NCBI GenBank assembly: GCA_945910005.1
Contig: OX246746.1
Location: forward strand, 35,758,638-35,822,637
DNA length: 64,000 nt
From: Isoperla grammatica
Taxonomy: Eukaryota > Arthropoda > Insecta > Plecoptera > Perlodidae
Direction of reading: 5' to 3'
Made by a program: the position numbers and the translations under genes. The notes under the pieces were generated by a model that made no database searches, was not told where the DNA came from, and saw only the letters and a list, made by a program, of their open reading frames with translations. This document shows, one piece after another, positions 9,592-21,580 of the stretch. The first letter of the stretch is position 1. The number at the start of each line of letters is the position of its first letter.

Positions 9592-12500
9592 ATGGTCTCA
9601 CCTAGGCTATATATTGTAAACCATTTCCCTTAAAAAAATTACTGATCCTACTTTAAATCATCTTGTGTCCAGTTTTCAAAATGCTGAGATACCCTACCCC
9701 ATAACGATATTGTCGCTTGCCACTTGTCACGGTATTGTCATCTGATACCCATTTGACTGCAATATTTTAAAACCGATTGTCTCACTATGATCATGTGAAA
9801 TCTGAACCATAAACATCTGGGGCAAAGAGAAAAGTATTGACACTAAATTACAGTGAATCTTGTTTTACATGATAGTTTCATACTTAATATTTAAATAAAA
9901 TAAAAACAATTGTGGGTTGGGCCTACACGGTAGCCATTATCATATTAATATGTAAAGCTATAAGTATACGTTCGAAAATATTCAACAGGAGTTTCGTTGT
10001 CTACCTAAAAATTGAATCATATGCAGCAAGTAAAGTTCTTGTGTGTCTATGCTATAGCTTTTAACTTAACTTAATTTCTAAGTTCTCTAACTATTGGGCA
10101 TGTCAAGAAAGTTTCTGTTTTTAGCCAGTGTTAGTATAATAAGCTATTGCCAATGTTATAGTAGTATTTCATCCCAATAAAACTGACAACACATCTATAT
10201 AGTACATAAGTCCTTCCTAATTAAATTCAACATTAATATATGACCCCATTTCATTTCTTCAAGCCCAGGCAGTTTTTCATTTAGTACTGCACCCCTGGAT
10301 GTGGTTGAACCACAGTATATCTACGCCTACACGCGCGCTTTGTAGACTATCTCATGCATCAAGCTTCACAAGCTCAAAGCGAATATTCTCAAAGGATGCA
10401 AACACAATCTCTGTACAACTTCCCACGCTTCGGAAGTACCAAGAGCTGAGCGTTCATCCATGCACAAATGTGTACACTTTTTTAATTACTGGTATTTGAA
10501 ATCCATCTTTTCATGGAGGAAGCGATCAAAGCCATTTCTCATCGTCGTCGTCGTCGTTGTTGCTCTGTTCACTACATACACTAATGAAAATAAACTTTTT
10601 TCTTTCAGAGTAAATGTCTACTCTGTTTAAATAATGTTTCAAACACGTTCGTTGAATTACAACGTAAACATTAAAAGCACGGCTCGTAAACATCGTTGCA
10701 AAAATATGAGACGTTTACACCCAAATATCATTAAGTTGTCACATGGAATCATACTAACAATACAAGGCGTGATATTACTGGAGATAGTTGTAATACTATT
10801 ACAAGACTAATGGAATATTTAAAATTGAAGTGGAGTATATAGGGTACCATCCACCGACCTCATTTGCTATAAAGCATGCGCATACATTATTCTTGCGCAG
10901 AAAGCTATAAACAAGAAAGAAATTGGGCCCATTATTCCCACTTTTCGTTGACAGAACAACAATTATGAACTTCATTGAAGAAGAGATGCACAAAGCCACT
11001 TGCGGACGCAACTGTTGACTTGCGTCCGAAAATTGATGAAACCGGATGCACAAAAGGATTGGCCGACGCAAATATGCGAGGGAGCTTCGTAAATTTGTGG
11101 CTCAATCGACTATCCCGCAAATAGCTAAAAATTCATTCCGATTTCCGAAAGTTTATCTGCACCGGCAAGTCCACCATTTTTAATTAACGGTAAGTTTGCG
11201 TCGGCAAATATTTGTGCATGCATTTTCTATATACTAGGCAGTATATAGAAAAGTAAGCCATGCAGTCTTCGGTTCTCTATCAAATTAAGCAGGAACATAA
11301 GAATAACGTAGGTCGTAGAGGGGTGACGCGTGTGTCTGCAAGCCGCACCACACGACAATCATGCGCTCAGGCTCAGGTAAGGGATTCCCTGCAAGGAACG
11401 AGTGCAGAGATACTTTCAAAACACAATACATTATACATATACACACTACAATGTCTAGCGACTTGAGGGTCTTCCCGACTACTTTCTTCATTGTTGAGCT
11501 ACTTCATAACACACGCTTTGTATTCGTTGTTTTCAAGAGGCCTGGCTGGCTTTGTGTGTGTAACTGCCCCTAGGGTGTTACACCGAGTGAGCTACCCCCC
11601 CCCCCCCCTCCCCCTCCTCTACCCCTCTACACGGACTCTGCATAATCTGCAATGCGCAATATACCGTCATTTCATTATTTAAATTTATTTTTGAAATCAG
11701 GACTGAATGAGTGAGCTGGTGTCGATGCTAGGGACAGTGACAGGGCACCTCACCTATTGCGTGTCTGTCGTTTGGGGATCAGTTGGGAATTATTTGGTTA
11801 ATTTTATTATTCGTTTACTCCGGAACGCTTAAATGGATTTGTAGTAGTTTTGTGGGTAAATCAATAGCTAAGAGGAATGGTGAGTCTCACTGTAAAATCC
11901 ACGCCAAAGAAATAAAACATATTTTGAGAACGTCTACACAATATCGTCATTTCAAGGATTGCGATCATTACGGTTGTCATTGGGGAAATCAACTGGTTAT
12001 AAATTCTTCCATTGGCTGTTTCAATATTGTGTAGCGTTCTGCAAATATAACTAAAACACGTTAATTTGGCGCGGGTTTTACAGTCAGAGTGTCCGAAGGG
12101 GTATCTAGGGGTTGGTTAAAAAATTGGGAGTATAGATGATTTTGAATTGCTATAGTACCACCGTTAATATCACACCATTCACCGGTAACAAATGTTTTTA
12201 AAAACATGCCTAAAACTCGTTAAAACACTCTAGTCACACTATAAGAAAGAATTTTAAAAAATCGGGGCTGTGCGCCACGGACCCGCTCTTTCCCGGTCAT
12301 ACCCGGGTGATTGTATACCCTTGTCACGGCCCTGAGAGTGTCCTGTCAAACAAAATAAGGAGGCATTCCAAAGAGAATTTGTAAGTATATCATTCCCACA
12401 ATACCGTGATTAGTATACGCTAAGGGACATCAACATACCTTTGCATTACTATAAACTATGTATATCGTTATCACAAACGAAACGGTCATTATATCAAGGG

Positions 12501-13239
12501 CAGCAGCATTACGAAATAAATACCCACTCATGCAAATAGATTTTGAACCCGAATCCAAATGTCAAGACGATCAGTCACATTGACAGATATATTATCAAAC
12601 TTGACCACGATGCTTTATCAGTCACTCGTAGCTCCGCCCACAAAGGGATGTAGACCCTACGGAATGTTTTATGTGTCCAATATAAGGGAAGTTAGAGGAA
12701 TGCATATTAGCCAGCCCAACCCACCTTATAGCCAACTATTATTCCAGCCATGTACAGCGTGCCCCGTACGGTGACAAATGATACCGGGTCGGCCGTTTGA
12801 CAGGAAGCAAATGATTCACGACAAATCTGGAATGGCAAGACTCAAACACATGAGCCAAACCTAGATAATATGCATTCGCATAATACAAGTTTTGAAATAA
12901 TAAAGTTGTACCAGTTTAGACTTGTCTAGCGGTTTCACCGGTTTCTTTTCTATGTTTCAAATTTCTATTCATTTTTAATCAAACAGTGAGATATATAAGA
13001 TACTACATAATTTTCGTTTCCATTAACCCACACTTAATTATGAAACGGGTCGCGGGAAAATGTGATCTCGTATTATGAAAACATAATAAACTGTGTTCTC
13101 CAAGATAAATTATTATACTTACGTTATTAATGTTAATTTTCCGCCTTTACTTTAGCGTATTTGTTCTGGTAGGAATAAATAAGAAAGCGGCATTAGAGTA
13201 TTATTTGAATGAAAACACTTCCGTGCTAATGTTGATGAC
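9592..13239. other. No gene seen; anonymous DNA with a small palindrome and a poly-C tract
   Basis: I recognise no coding region. It contains an 11-bp-arm inverted repeat at 11223-11252 (TTTTCTATATA ... TATATAGAAAA), a (CGT)n run near 10548 and a C-rich tract at ~11595-11612. ORFs of 60-90 codons occur but look random. Confidence 0.5.
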
Positions 13240-13521
13240 ATGAACAAAAATATTAATATTAATTACTGCCCTTTTTTAGTGTTAGCGTTTATTTCTTTTG
13301 TTTATTTGAGCTCGTGCTACATTACCTCGATTCCGTGTGCAGAACAATTAAACAAAATTAAAATATTGAAAACTTTCACAAACAAAATATTTACTAAATC
13401 TAGACGTTTTGCAAAATATTTCCTAAGAAATGCCGGGTATCCGTTAATACTGAGAAAGCTTCAACGAAGTAGACAGTTACGAAGACTCCCAATGTTTTCG
13501 CTATTTAACGATCAACAATAA
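13240..13521 (+). CDS. Candidate small secreted basic protein, 93 aa (unrecognised)
   Basis: The ORF starts with ATG and G at -3. Residues ~10-30 form a signal-peptide-like segment (FLVLAFISFVYLSSCYITS) with a short polar N-terminus and small residues around the likely cleavage site. The remaining ~60 residues are strongly basic and rich in Arg/Lys pairs (KSRRF, RKLQRSRQLRR), as in secreted or processed peptides. A polyadenylation signal AATAAA lies at 13790-13795. No family is recognised and no splice sites are needed. A chance ORF in AT-rich DNA is a real alternative. Confidence 0.3.
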   Translation: MNKNININYCPFLVLAFISFVYLSSCYITSIPCAEQLNKIKILKTFTNKIFTKSRRFAKYFLRNAGYPLILRKLQRSRQLRRLPMFSLFNDQQ

Positions 13522-14878
13522 CGAAGCCGCCGTGGAAAACAGATGTTTTGAAAACAAGTCTCGTCATCTCTTGCAACAGCCGCTGCGAGAACGCAAACAT
13601 GCTGTACTCTGTTCGATTCGTGGCAAATATTGTAAGCCGGGTGTTTTTATACACTTTTCCTGATACAAACAATCCAGCGAGAAAATGTAAATATTTAATT
13701 ATTCTATTTTAGTGTTGAACGTTTAAGGGTATATCTTTTCCCATGCATGTCTTTTCCAGCCCTGTACATTTTTGTAAACGAAAGTTCTTAATAAAGTATC
13801 AATTATCATTATTCATTATTTTGCCTGTAAAACATCATAGTAAATGATTTAATTTTACTGCAAAAGTACACATGCATCCCAAGAAAATATGTATCAACGC
13901 CCCTTTGTATACCATGATAATCACACATATACCTACCTATATTTTCAATTATTCACCTCAACAGTTGATTATGACCTTATTCTTATGTAGATAATACTTG
14001 TAAGTATATACTACTACCCATATATAGTATTTCCTTCTTTAGTATGATTCGTATAGTAGTATAGCATTTACATATTAGTAGTTCCTTCCTTAGTACATTT
14101 CCCGTATAGGTTGTGCTTCCTCCTTATTGATCTCAATCAAAAGAATTAGAACACAGATATCAATTATTAATCAAGTATAGATGCATTGAATAGACACGAA
14201 TTCACTGAGCATTGTTGCAAACGTCCGTGCATGGCGGTAAACAAAAACAGATGTTGACAGTTATTTATAAGTACTTGTAAAGCTGTTGTATAACTCTCTG
14301 ACAGTCGAATCTTTAATAATGCAAGTTCAAGTCTGGATCTAAAACAAGAGCTACATGATGCAGAGATCAGATTTGTTCGATATGACGTGGTGTAAGCTGA
14401 TCAACTGGAAGATCTCTGGCTAGATTAAGGGACAAGTGAGGAATAATTCAAAGAGCAAACTAACGAAGAAGGGTTCGTTTACTTATTTGGGCACACTTCG
14501 AGGCTCGAAATAGTTTTAAAGACTACTATTGAAGGTAAAGTGAAAACACCGTACATGCATGAGATCTGAATGGTTCAGCCATAGACTGAGACGCCCCCAA
14601 CCCCCCTCGCTCCTCCTGAGCACTCATGCAGATCCCTTCTCGCGTCTTTTGGACATCCACTGTGGCAGGTCCCACCCCCATTCATCTTACACACAGGTCT
14701 TACTCTTAATTTTTCTAGTCATGACAACGCTTAGAGACCTATATCTTGACTTTAGACTTGTACTACACAACTAAACTAATTATCGTAACAATCATATTCA
14801 TCGGATATTGTTGATTTTACGTGTTATGTATATAGTCTGATTTGATACTAGTGTCAAAAAAAAAAAATGGCTGTTTAT
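13522..14878. other. No gene seen; AT-rich, with an AATAAA signal near 13790
   Basis: Anonymous sequence. Tandem-like TAGTA-rich stretches lie near 13990-14100. The 71-codon ORF at 14559-14774 shows no domain. Confidence 0.5.
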
Positions 14879-14879
14879 A

Positions 14880-15615
14880 AAGTTATTAAGCGAGCGAAGC
14901 GAGCGTTTCTACTTGACTCTTATGGCACTTCGTTCTGTTTTTTTGTTTGTTTGTTTTTTTTTGTTTTTTTTTGTTTTTATGTCCGTCGATAGCGGTCGAA
15001 CGGAAAGTCCGATCAACTTGAAATTTGGACCATCCACAAGCCTCGATGTGGATTGAAGGTGTATAGTTTTGAGGCAAAATCGTTCGAAAAGTTACAAAGT
15101 TACACCATAGTTACTGCAAAATATTTTTCTGAAACAAAATGGCGGCAAAATGTGAGATAGCCAGATTTTTTTACAGATTTTTCCGGTCACGAATATGTTA
15201 ATGTAATGGCGATGTGATAAGTATTGGCAAAGTTACACGAAAGTTACTCGAAAATATTTGTCTAAAACGCTTTAACGGCAAAATGTGAGGTGGCTATCTT
15301 ATAGTAAATTTTTGTCCGGTCACGAACATACTAATGTAAACGCGATCCAATACGTATTAGAGGCAGAAATTACATTTCTATTGCTGTCAATAAGTGTTAG
15401 TAACGGTGGCGGACCGTGTTGAAAATATGACCACGAAAATTCTTAGCAACGCACATTGCACTGCATACAACAATGTCGGAAAGTATAATAGCCATGGAAA
15501 TAAGAACAATTTTTGCAATGCGCATTCTTGAATTGTTGTTAATTGTTGTTCGTATTAGCATTGAAAACTTTTCGCCAGAAAGTTCGTAGATATTGACGCG
15601 CTCGCTTATCAACGC
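14880..15615. repeat. Probable dispersed repeat with an internal 133-bp tandem duplication
   Basis: The segment begins TAAGCGAGCGAAGCGAGCG (from ~14888) and ends with the inverted form CGCTCGCTTATC (~15600-15611), suggesting short terminal inverted repeats. Inside, 15096-15228 and 15229-15361 are diverged direct copies. Both contain AAAGTTACAC, GGCAAAATGTGAG and TCCGGTCACGAA. A T-rich (TTTTTTG)n run lies at 14938-14975. No coding capacity is seen and the element class is unknown. Confidence 0.5.
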
Positions 15616-16170
15616 GTCAAACAGAGCGTTTTCCTAGTTATATACAACAATCTCTTATATTTTTGAGATCTATACTAGGTTGTAACATTACACGTGACTG
15701 CAACTAGGAAATGTTACAATGCTGAAAACAAGCACGTTCCTCTGTTATTATATTCTACGTATAATTACTGTCTTCGGTATAAGTGAGTGACATATTTCAG
15801 GAATAGCTCTCTTGGTGTTCGTAAATGGGATCCCTCTGTTTTAGGTATAGGCCTACTCAAGTCAATATTGGCAACGGTGAGTCATATTGTTCCGTGTGGT
15901 GCGACTAAAAGCATTACTTCACTGTGCGCAATCATCTCAAAGAGCTGTTTAACGAAGCGAGCGATAGCGTATATACCCCCTTCCTCTTTCTTGTGCACAA
16001 GGGGTTCAAGAAAGTGGATTTCTTCTTCAAAGCGAATTAAAAAGAAACAATTCTAATATCACATGTATAACGATGCTATACAAAACTTCAGTTATTGTAT
16101 TTTAAATTTTAACTCGTAAAATACTGCACAATAGTTAACATCCTACCAATAGTTACATAATCATTTACTA
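15616..16170. other. No gene seen
   Basis: Anonymous sequence. The 89-codon ORF at 15787-16056 has no recognisable domain. Confidence 0.5.
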
Positions 16171-16314
16171 AGGGCTGGTCTTACAATCTCCTAATAGGAA
16201 AGTTATTTTTAGCAAGCTATTTGGAGGATTTCAAGATTTTTGATTGGTGGTTGCTATGGAGATAACAACCTATTGACGAATAAGTAGTTATTGGGACATT
16301 GTAAGACTGGACCT
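16171..16314. mobile_element. Small MITE candidate (~144 bp)
   Basis: The left end AGGGCTGGTCTTACAAT and the right end ATTGTAAGACTGGACCT are imperfect inverted repeats of about 17 bp. The interior is also partly self-complementary. TA lies just outside each plausible end, which could be a Tc1/mariner-type duplication, but I cannot confirm it. Confidence 0.55.
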
Positions 16315-16472
16315 ATGTATATAATTAAAACAAAATGAATAACTGATAGGAGCGTTGCCCTGCTAGGCTATACCAGAGTGAACTCATATTTAGCTATTTG
16401 CGGTGATGGGAAACAAATACACACAACGTCTATACGTGTGCTCTGTGTGTGCACTCTTCAAGTGCAATAACT

Positions 16473-16506
16473 CTGAAGATGGGCCGTGCAATCGGCTCGA
16501 AACGTC
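16473..16506 (+). other. Hammerhead-like core, probable Penelope-type element remnant
   Basis: CTGAAGAT is followed by a 6-bp hairpin (GGGCCG / CGGCTC, loop TGCAAT) and then GAAAC. This resembles the conserved core (CUGANGA, stem II, GAAA) of hammerhead ribozymes carried by Penelope-like elements. One extra base sits between the first core block and stem II, so the copy is probably inactive. No Penelope ORF is visible nearby. Confidence 0.3.
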
Positions 16507-16626
16507 AGGATTTTAGTATCAATGCAAACGACGATATCTAACAGCCAAGTTTTTTTAACGACTCCGGCCGCGAAAGCCCACGACAAGTTCTTGAAGATTG
16601 TTGGTTTTTCTTGCTTCTCCACAAGT

Positions 16627-16922
16627 GTCACCGTTGATTGAATAGTATAGGGTAGAGGCGCAACGCCATCGGCAGATTGTCTACCGCCTTTTATTGCCCA
16701 ACATACGTTAGTCGGGTAGTAGGGGTTCGCCAAGCGACGCGATGACGGAGCCTGATTGGTCGGCTACTTCGCCGAAGATATGCGAAGACAGCCGAAAGCT
16801 CTGTCGTTGTGTACGCGTGGCGAACTCTACTACCTAACTAAAGTATGTTGGATGTTAAGACGCGGTAGACAAACTGCCGATGGCGTTGGGCCACTACCCT
16901 ATATTACTCACTCAACGGTGTC
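16627..16922. mobile_element. Foldback element with ~105-bp inverted arms
   Basis: Arms at 16627-16732 and 16818-16922 are inverted copies with roughly 80% identity. Both contain CAACGCCATCGGCAG and GTCTACCGC (or its complement). An 85-bp spacer separates them. The two facing small ORFs (16458-16733 minus, 16756-16980 plus) encode similar peptides only because of this symmetry. I cannot place a target-site duplication. Confidence 0.7.
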
Positions 16923-18300
16923 AGCACACGATCGTTTCGTCAGAAGTTTGGGGAGAGAGAATTACCAAACCGAGAGATAATCATCGTGTATAGGAACTCA
17001 AAACAAGACGAAAACAAAAACAAAATTATAACTTTGGTTTAAATGAAAAGTAACTTCTATAATAGTTATTTATTTAAATTAAATTCTAAATAATAATCAT
17101 CAAATAACAATAACCATAATTCAAACGATTCATTGATATTACTGAAATACTGGCATTAGGAGCTCTTAGAAATATTGAAGAAAGTCGAAAGAAGGACGAA
17201 TGCATATCAAATGCTATCTAATACGAGAGTATTACATTTTATCAGACTTCCATCAATTTCTGTGTATCTCATTCTTTTAAGATATCCAGATTAGATCGAA
17301 TTTCATACCACGATTCGTCCGAGATATATAAAACTTTTATCTTTCGAAATACATCGTATTCAAGTTCAGAAACATTTTATTGGATGTTTTTTGTTGTTTT
17401 ATTTGACTCGTCTTCTGACTTTTTTCTTTTTTTCTTTATTCAAACGTTTCCTTCTTCTTCTTTTATATGTTTATTCTACTAAATTACAGACTGTACGTTC
17501 TGAATTCAAAACAAGTTAAATTTTTCATAAAAAAAATATTTTCATTCATTCGTAAACGTTAACTGGAAATTCCAATTATCATTATGGCGGGAAAATATAA
17601 GGTATGACCGTATGACTTCGTAGTGAGGTAACGAGTCACATTCAAATGAACCAACTTTTAAGTTATTTAATGATTATTTCTCTTATAAAATCACATTGAA
17701 AGGGAATTAGTTTCATATCACAACAATAACTCAGTGTACACACATACACGATTAATACAAAACGTAATATTTTGTAGTATTAGAACAATTTTTATGGAAA
17801 TACAGAACATAATGGGTTTTTAATGGATTTTAAGAAGAGATTATCATTATAATTACGATTGACCGGGCAAAACACGGCGGTTACGTTGTTTTGTAGCGGA
17901 GGCGTAGGAAATTCATTCATAAACAGCGTTTGATGACGTCACACCATTCAAGATAGTTTAACTTGAAAAAAATGTGTGAACTTGTAAATAAATAGCAACA
18001 AGACGATTTACTTATAAGGGCTTTTAGCTCAAAAATGTATACACTAATTACGAAGCATAATACCAATTGATAGCGAACTATTAAACAACTTAAACACATT
18101 AAACAACAACGTTGAATTGAAGATTCCGGCTTACCGGCATGGCGTGAAATGTGGATTTAGTCGCGGAATCATTATGAAAGCTGTACAGCGATCGAACGCG
18201 TAGACGCGCCCCCTGGCTTAACGAGCATCATACACAGCTGCTTCACTCGTCTCAACTAATACCCAGAGTCTCTAGGCTGTGGCCGCACAAACGGTAGAAG
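16923..18300. other. No gene seen; AT-rich
   Basis: Very AT-rich anonymous sequence with T-rich runs near 17370-17470. No recognisable coding, RNA or repeat structure. Confidence 0.5.
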
Positions 18301-18305
18301 GTCGC

Positions 18306-18455
18306 AGTCGCTCCACAGCAACTTTAGGGCTGGTGACTTCACAGATGAGTGAGGCTTGGCCAACCAAATGTGAGTATTAGTGAAAGCCGCCCGCTGATTG
18401 GCTCCGACACGCCCATCTGTGACGTCCCCAGCCTCAAAGATGCTGTGGAGCGACT
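18306..18455. repeat. Palindromic foldback repeat with ~42-bp arms
   Basis: 18306-18347 and 18414-18455 are inverted copies sharing AGTCGCTCCACAGCA, GGCTGG and TCACAGATG, with a few mismatches and a 66-bp spacer. It is probably a short MITE. The 69-codon ORF crossing it (18349-18558) is not called. Confidence 0.7.
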
Positions 18456-18720
18456 TGAGTATGTGGATTGTAAAGATTGCGGACGCACTGCAGGCTGGAA
18501 CAAATTATGTATCCACTTGAGTGAGATTGAGTCAGGTATGCACTATGTCGCTATCTAAACATTGTTTCTCCATAGTTGTGACTTGTGGAAATTATCCTAC
18601 ACGAATGATTCATAGCCTGGCTACCCGCTCAACTGGTTGACTAGGTGTGCAGTACGGCCGGCGCCGTAAGAATGCACGTGTCGGATCATAATAATACCTT
18701 TGTGTCGGTTAGTCACCTCC

Positions 18721-18766
18721 AGGGTTACTTGGTAGGTATCTACCCACTTCCATCCAAGTAACCCTC
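18721..18766. repeat. Perfect 12-bp inverted repeat (hairpin)
   Basis: AGGGTTACTTGG and CCAAGTAACCCT flank a ~22-base loop that itself contains GGTAGGTATCTACC. Function unknown. Confidence 0.6.
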
Positions 18767-18891
18767 CGCCTCTGCGGGCGCAGCCCTAATGCTGACAAAA
18801 TACAGGATGCCCTAAGGCTGAAACAAACACTTGTCGACGAGATCGGTGCGACCGATGTGCAGTCTCTCTCAGTAGCAGTTCGCAGCCGTTC

Positions 18892-19108
18892 GCTGCTGGT
18901 ACAGCCATGACCAACAGACATAGAGCAACACAGCGCGAGCTGCTGGTACAGCCATGACCAACAGACATAGAGCAACACAGCGCGAGCTGCTGGTACAGCC
19001 ATGACCAACAGACATAGAGCAACACAGCGCGAGCTGCTGGTACAGCCATGACCAACAGACATGGAGCAACACAGCGCGAGCTCGCTGCTGGTACAGCCAT
19101 GACCAGCA
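18892..19108. repeat. 47-bp minisatellite, ~4.6 units
   Basis: Units start GCTGCTGGTACAGCCATGAC at 18892, 18939, 18986 and 19033, with a last partial unit near 19085. Each continues through CAACAGACATAGAGCAACAC and AGCGCGA. Long minus-strand ORFs (18709-19223) are produced by the repeat. Confidence 0.9.
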
Positions 19109-19797
19109 CATATGTGTAAGAGCAAAGATACTTCTCTACGCACACAAAATGTTCTGATAATGGTTTAATGCCAAACTCTAAACTCCTAGGCCTAGGGCCT
19201 AGGCTTACTACACTTATCTCCACACTCTACTAGGCCAATTACTCTCTGCAACTCTCCACAGTCCACACTCCTCGTTCACACTATCACACACGATCTTCTT
19301 GCTCACAAAACTGCTCGATGAACTCTTGCTCGTTTTCTCAACAACTCGAGCTCCTCTCTCTACCACGATATTCCCTAGCTCCAACCCTCCGCCAGCCCAC
19401 ACTGCTCACCCACGCTAACTCTCTCGCTCTAATTCCATTCCTGTGAATCTAAACCTTCTGCTGCCAACCTTGCTAAAAAATAACTAACCTAGTAAATAAC
19501 TATATCTAACTATGGAGCAATACAGCTCGAGCTCTCTGTAAGCCGCGTACTGTAACCAAGCTAGTACCCAATTACACAAAGGCAAATGCTGTTGTGAAAT
19601 TAAGACCTTAAGACATGCTTGGGGAGGCCATTGAAACCAAATAGTTGTATGACAAGCATTGTCCAACTCTCCAAGATCCATAAGATCGAAATAAGCTACT
19701 ACGTATTTCTTTTGGGTGATTTTTTAGCTCGAAAATTACCCAATTTGACAAATTTTTACCGGGTGTGGTAGACAAATTGTATTAGTCGGTACACTAC
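19109..19797. other. No gene seen
   Basis: Anonymous sequence with a CCTAGG palindrome cluster at ~19186-19204 and a CTC-rich stretch at 19215-19440. Small ORFs lack any domain. Confidence 0.5.
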
Positions 19798-19800
19798 TAA

Positions 19801-20316
19801 GGGTGCGTCTCAAATCGACTTTTTGGCCTACTTGGCCTGCTTCGCCTACTCATCTGCAGGAAGTGACGTCACGTAGTTGGTGTCCAAATGTCACTAGTTG
19901 GCTAGTAGGCTAGCACCCGAGCGTAGTTGCCGAAAGTGGTCGCTAGCGAGCCTACTTCACCTGCTAAAGCAAAATGGCGGAAGATTGTGTTAATGCGATG
20001 GCTATTGCTGATTGTATTATGTGTGTACGTAAGTGATAATTTTGACTTATTAATTACTTAATGATCAAAGCTGGTGGGATAGTATCTTATCTAATGGATA
20101 CATGTATATATACATAGCCTATTTCATATGTTTGGTTTCCTAACCTCACATAACCATGCTTTCAGGCGGCCTAGGCCTTGCTTTCAGGCGGCCTAGATAA
20201 GTCGCCGATAAAGTAGACATGTCCAAATGTGATAGCAGGCTAGTGGTGAGTAGGCTAGCAGGCTAGTTGGTAGCAGGCTAGTTGGTAGCAGGTCAGATTC
20301 GATTTGAGACGCACCC
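19801..20316. mobile_element. PIF/Harbinger-type element (516 bp), deletion derivative or MITE
   Basis: The termini are perfect 18-bp inverted repeats, GGGTGCGTCTCAAATCGA, flanked by TAA on both sides (19798-19800, 20317-20319), as expected for PIF/Harbinger. Subterminal regions repeat GGCTAGTAGGCTAGC and GTAGCAGGCTAGTTG motifs. At 19973 an ATG opens a short frame (MAEDCVNAMAIADCIMCV) ending at a splice-donor-like GTAAGT (20029). This could be the first exon left over from an autonomous parent. Confidence 0.88.
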
Positions 20317-20319
20317 TAA

Positions 20320-21580
20320 CTACTTGGGTTTTATCGGTGATTTAAGTGCTGGTTAGTTCAATAGCTTCATATTACGTATATTGTAATGTAACACAAGATT
20401 GCACAATAAATCACTTTCTTGCAAACAATTTCCATAGCAAATCTAATGATTTTCGCTAGTTCGAGTGGTGGCGTTTTGCAACAGGTCATAATATTATAGT
20501 TTGAGGACATAATTTTGAAGTATACCACATAAAGAAAAAAATGTTAAACCATACTTTGATTTGCCAAATAATATCTTTGATCCGTATTTTCGCGAAAAAT
20601 ATATCTTTGAATGTTTACATGCCATCGGCTGAAACCCACTAATAAAATATACATGTATGTTCATAGAAATTTTAGATGCAGACCTTTGTGAAGGACATTC
20701 CAATCATTCAGGAAAACGAGTATATTGTTTTCCTATTGAATTAAAAATTTAATGTAAGAACAAAAGGCATTTTGTCTATTTTCTTACAATTAATTCCATT
20801 CAGCTATCCATTCTTGAAAATATAATTTTAAAAATTCTAAAGCCTTGGGCCAACGTGTAATAGTTTACAATTCTTTGTAAGTATGGGCCTATTACTTGTA
20901 CTTACTAACTTACTTATTTGTATTTATTATTTGTATAATATTATTTTTCTTATAATTATATTTAGTATGAATAGATCCTTGTGGTATGTTGGTCGACGAA
21001 GAGGCAATGGTATTCTCTGTCACTCCCATTTAATTATTTAATAACGGTTCAGTTTTGGCGGGAACAAACACACACTTGAAAATGTGTCTCGTTTCCCAGA
21101 GATAGTTGACATAGGACGAGAGGAAGATGGTTTGGAGTCGAGGTTTGATTTTTCTACACAAGTTACCTTTTCGGCAACAACCTTTTCGGCGATTGTGTTG
21201 ATCCAAGTTAACCGTCTGTTTGTCGCATAGGACGTCCTTCATCTATTGATCGCCTCCCCCTCCCCCCCACCAACACCCCGCGGCTTCATCCCCCGCTGCT
21301 CATCATATTTCATGTATCACACACCCCCCCCCCCCCCCCCCCATTCTTGCACGTGAACGCTCGTCAGTCTTCACAGTTCTGCGCTTTAGAGTTCTAAATA
21401 CATCTTTCATCGTTCACCTCTCATCTTCATCCGAGCTCGGCCGCTACAGAGATCCGAGTCCTACGAGATAGTGTCTCAGTCGCCCAGAGAGTTGGAGTCG
21501 CAGCTCCATTTCACGAACCACATTTCACAACATTTCATTATTATTTTTTAAATATGAAAAGCTTTCTACGCGTCTCTGTA
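20320..21580. other. No gene seen; contains a long poly-C tract
   Basis: Anonymous sequence between the Harbinger-type element and the satellite. A C run of about 18 lies at ~21325-21342. The minus-strand ORFs at 20494-20703 and 21030-21242 have no recognised domain. Confidence 0.5.

Noticed and set aside
8139..9605. ORFs of 121-281 codons on both strands
   Set aside because: Artefacts of a 42-bp repeat (multiple of 3) with no unique protein sequence.
18709..19223. Minus ORFs of 80-145 codons
   Set aside because: Produced by the 47-bp minisatellite.
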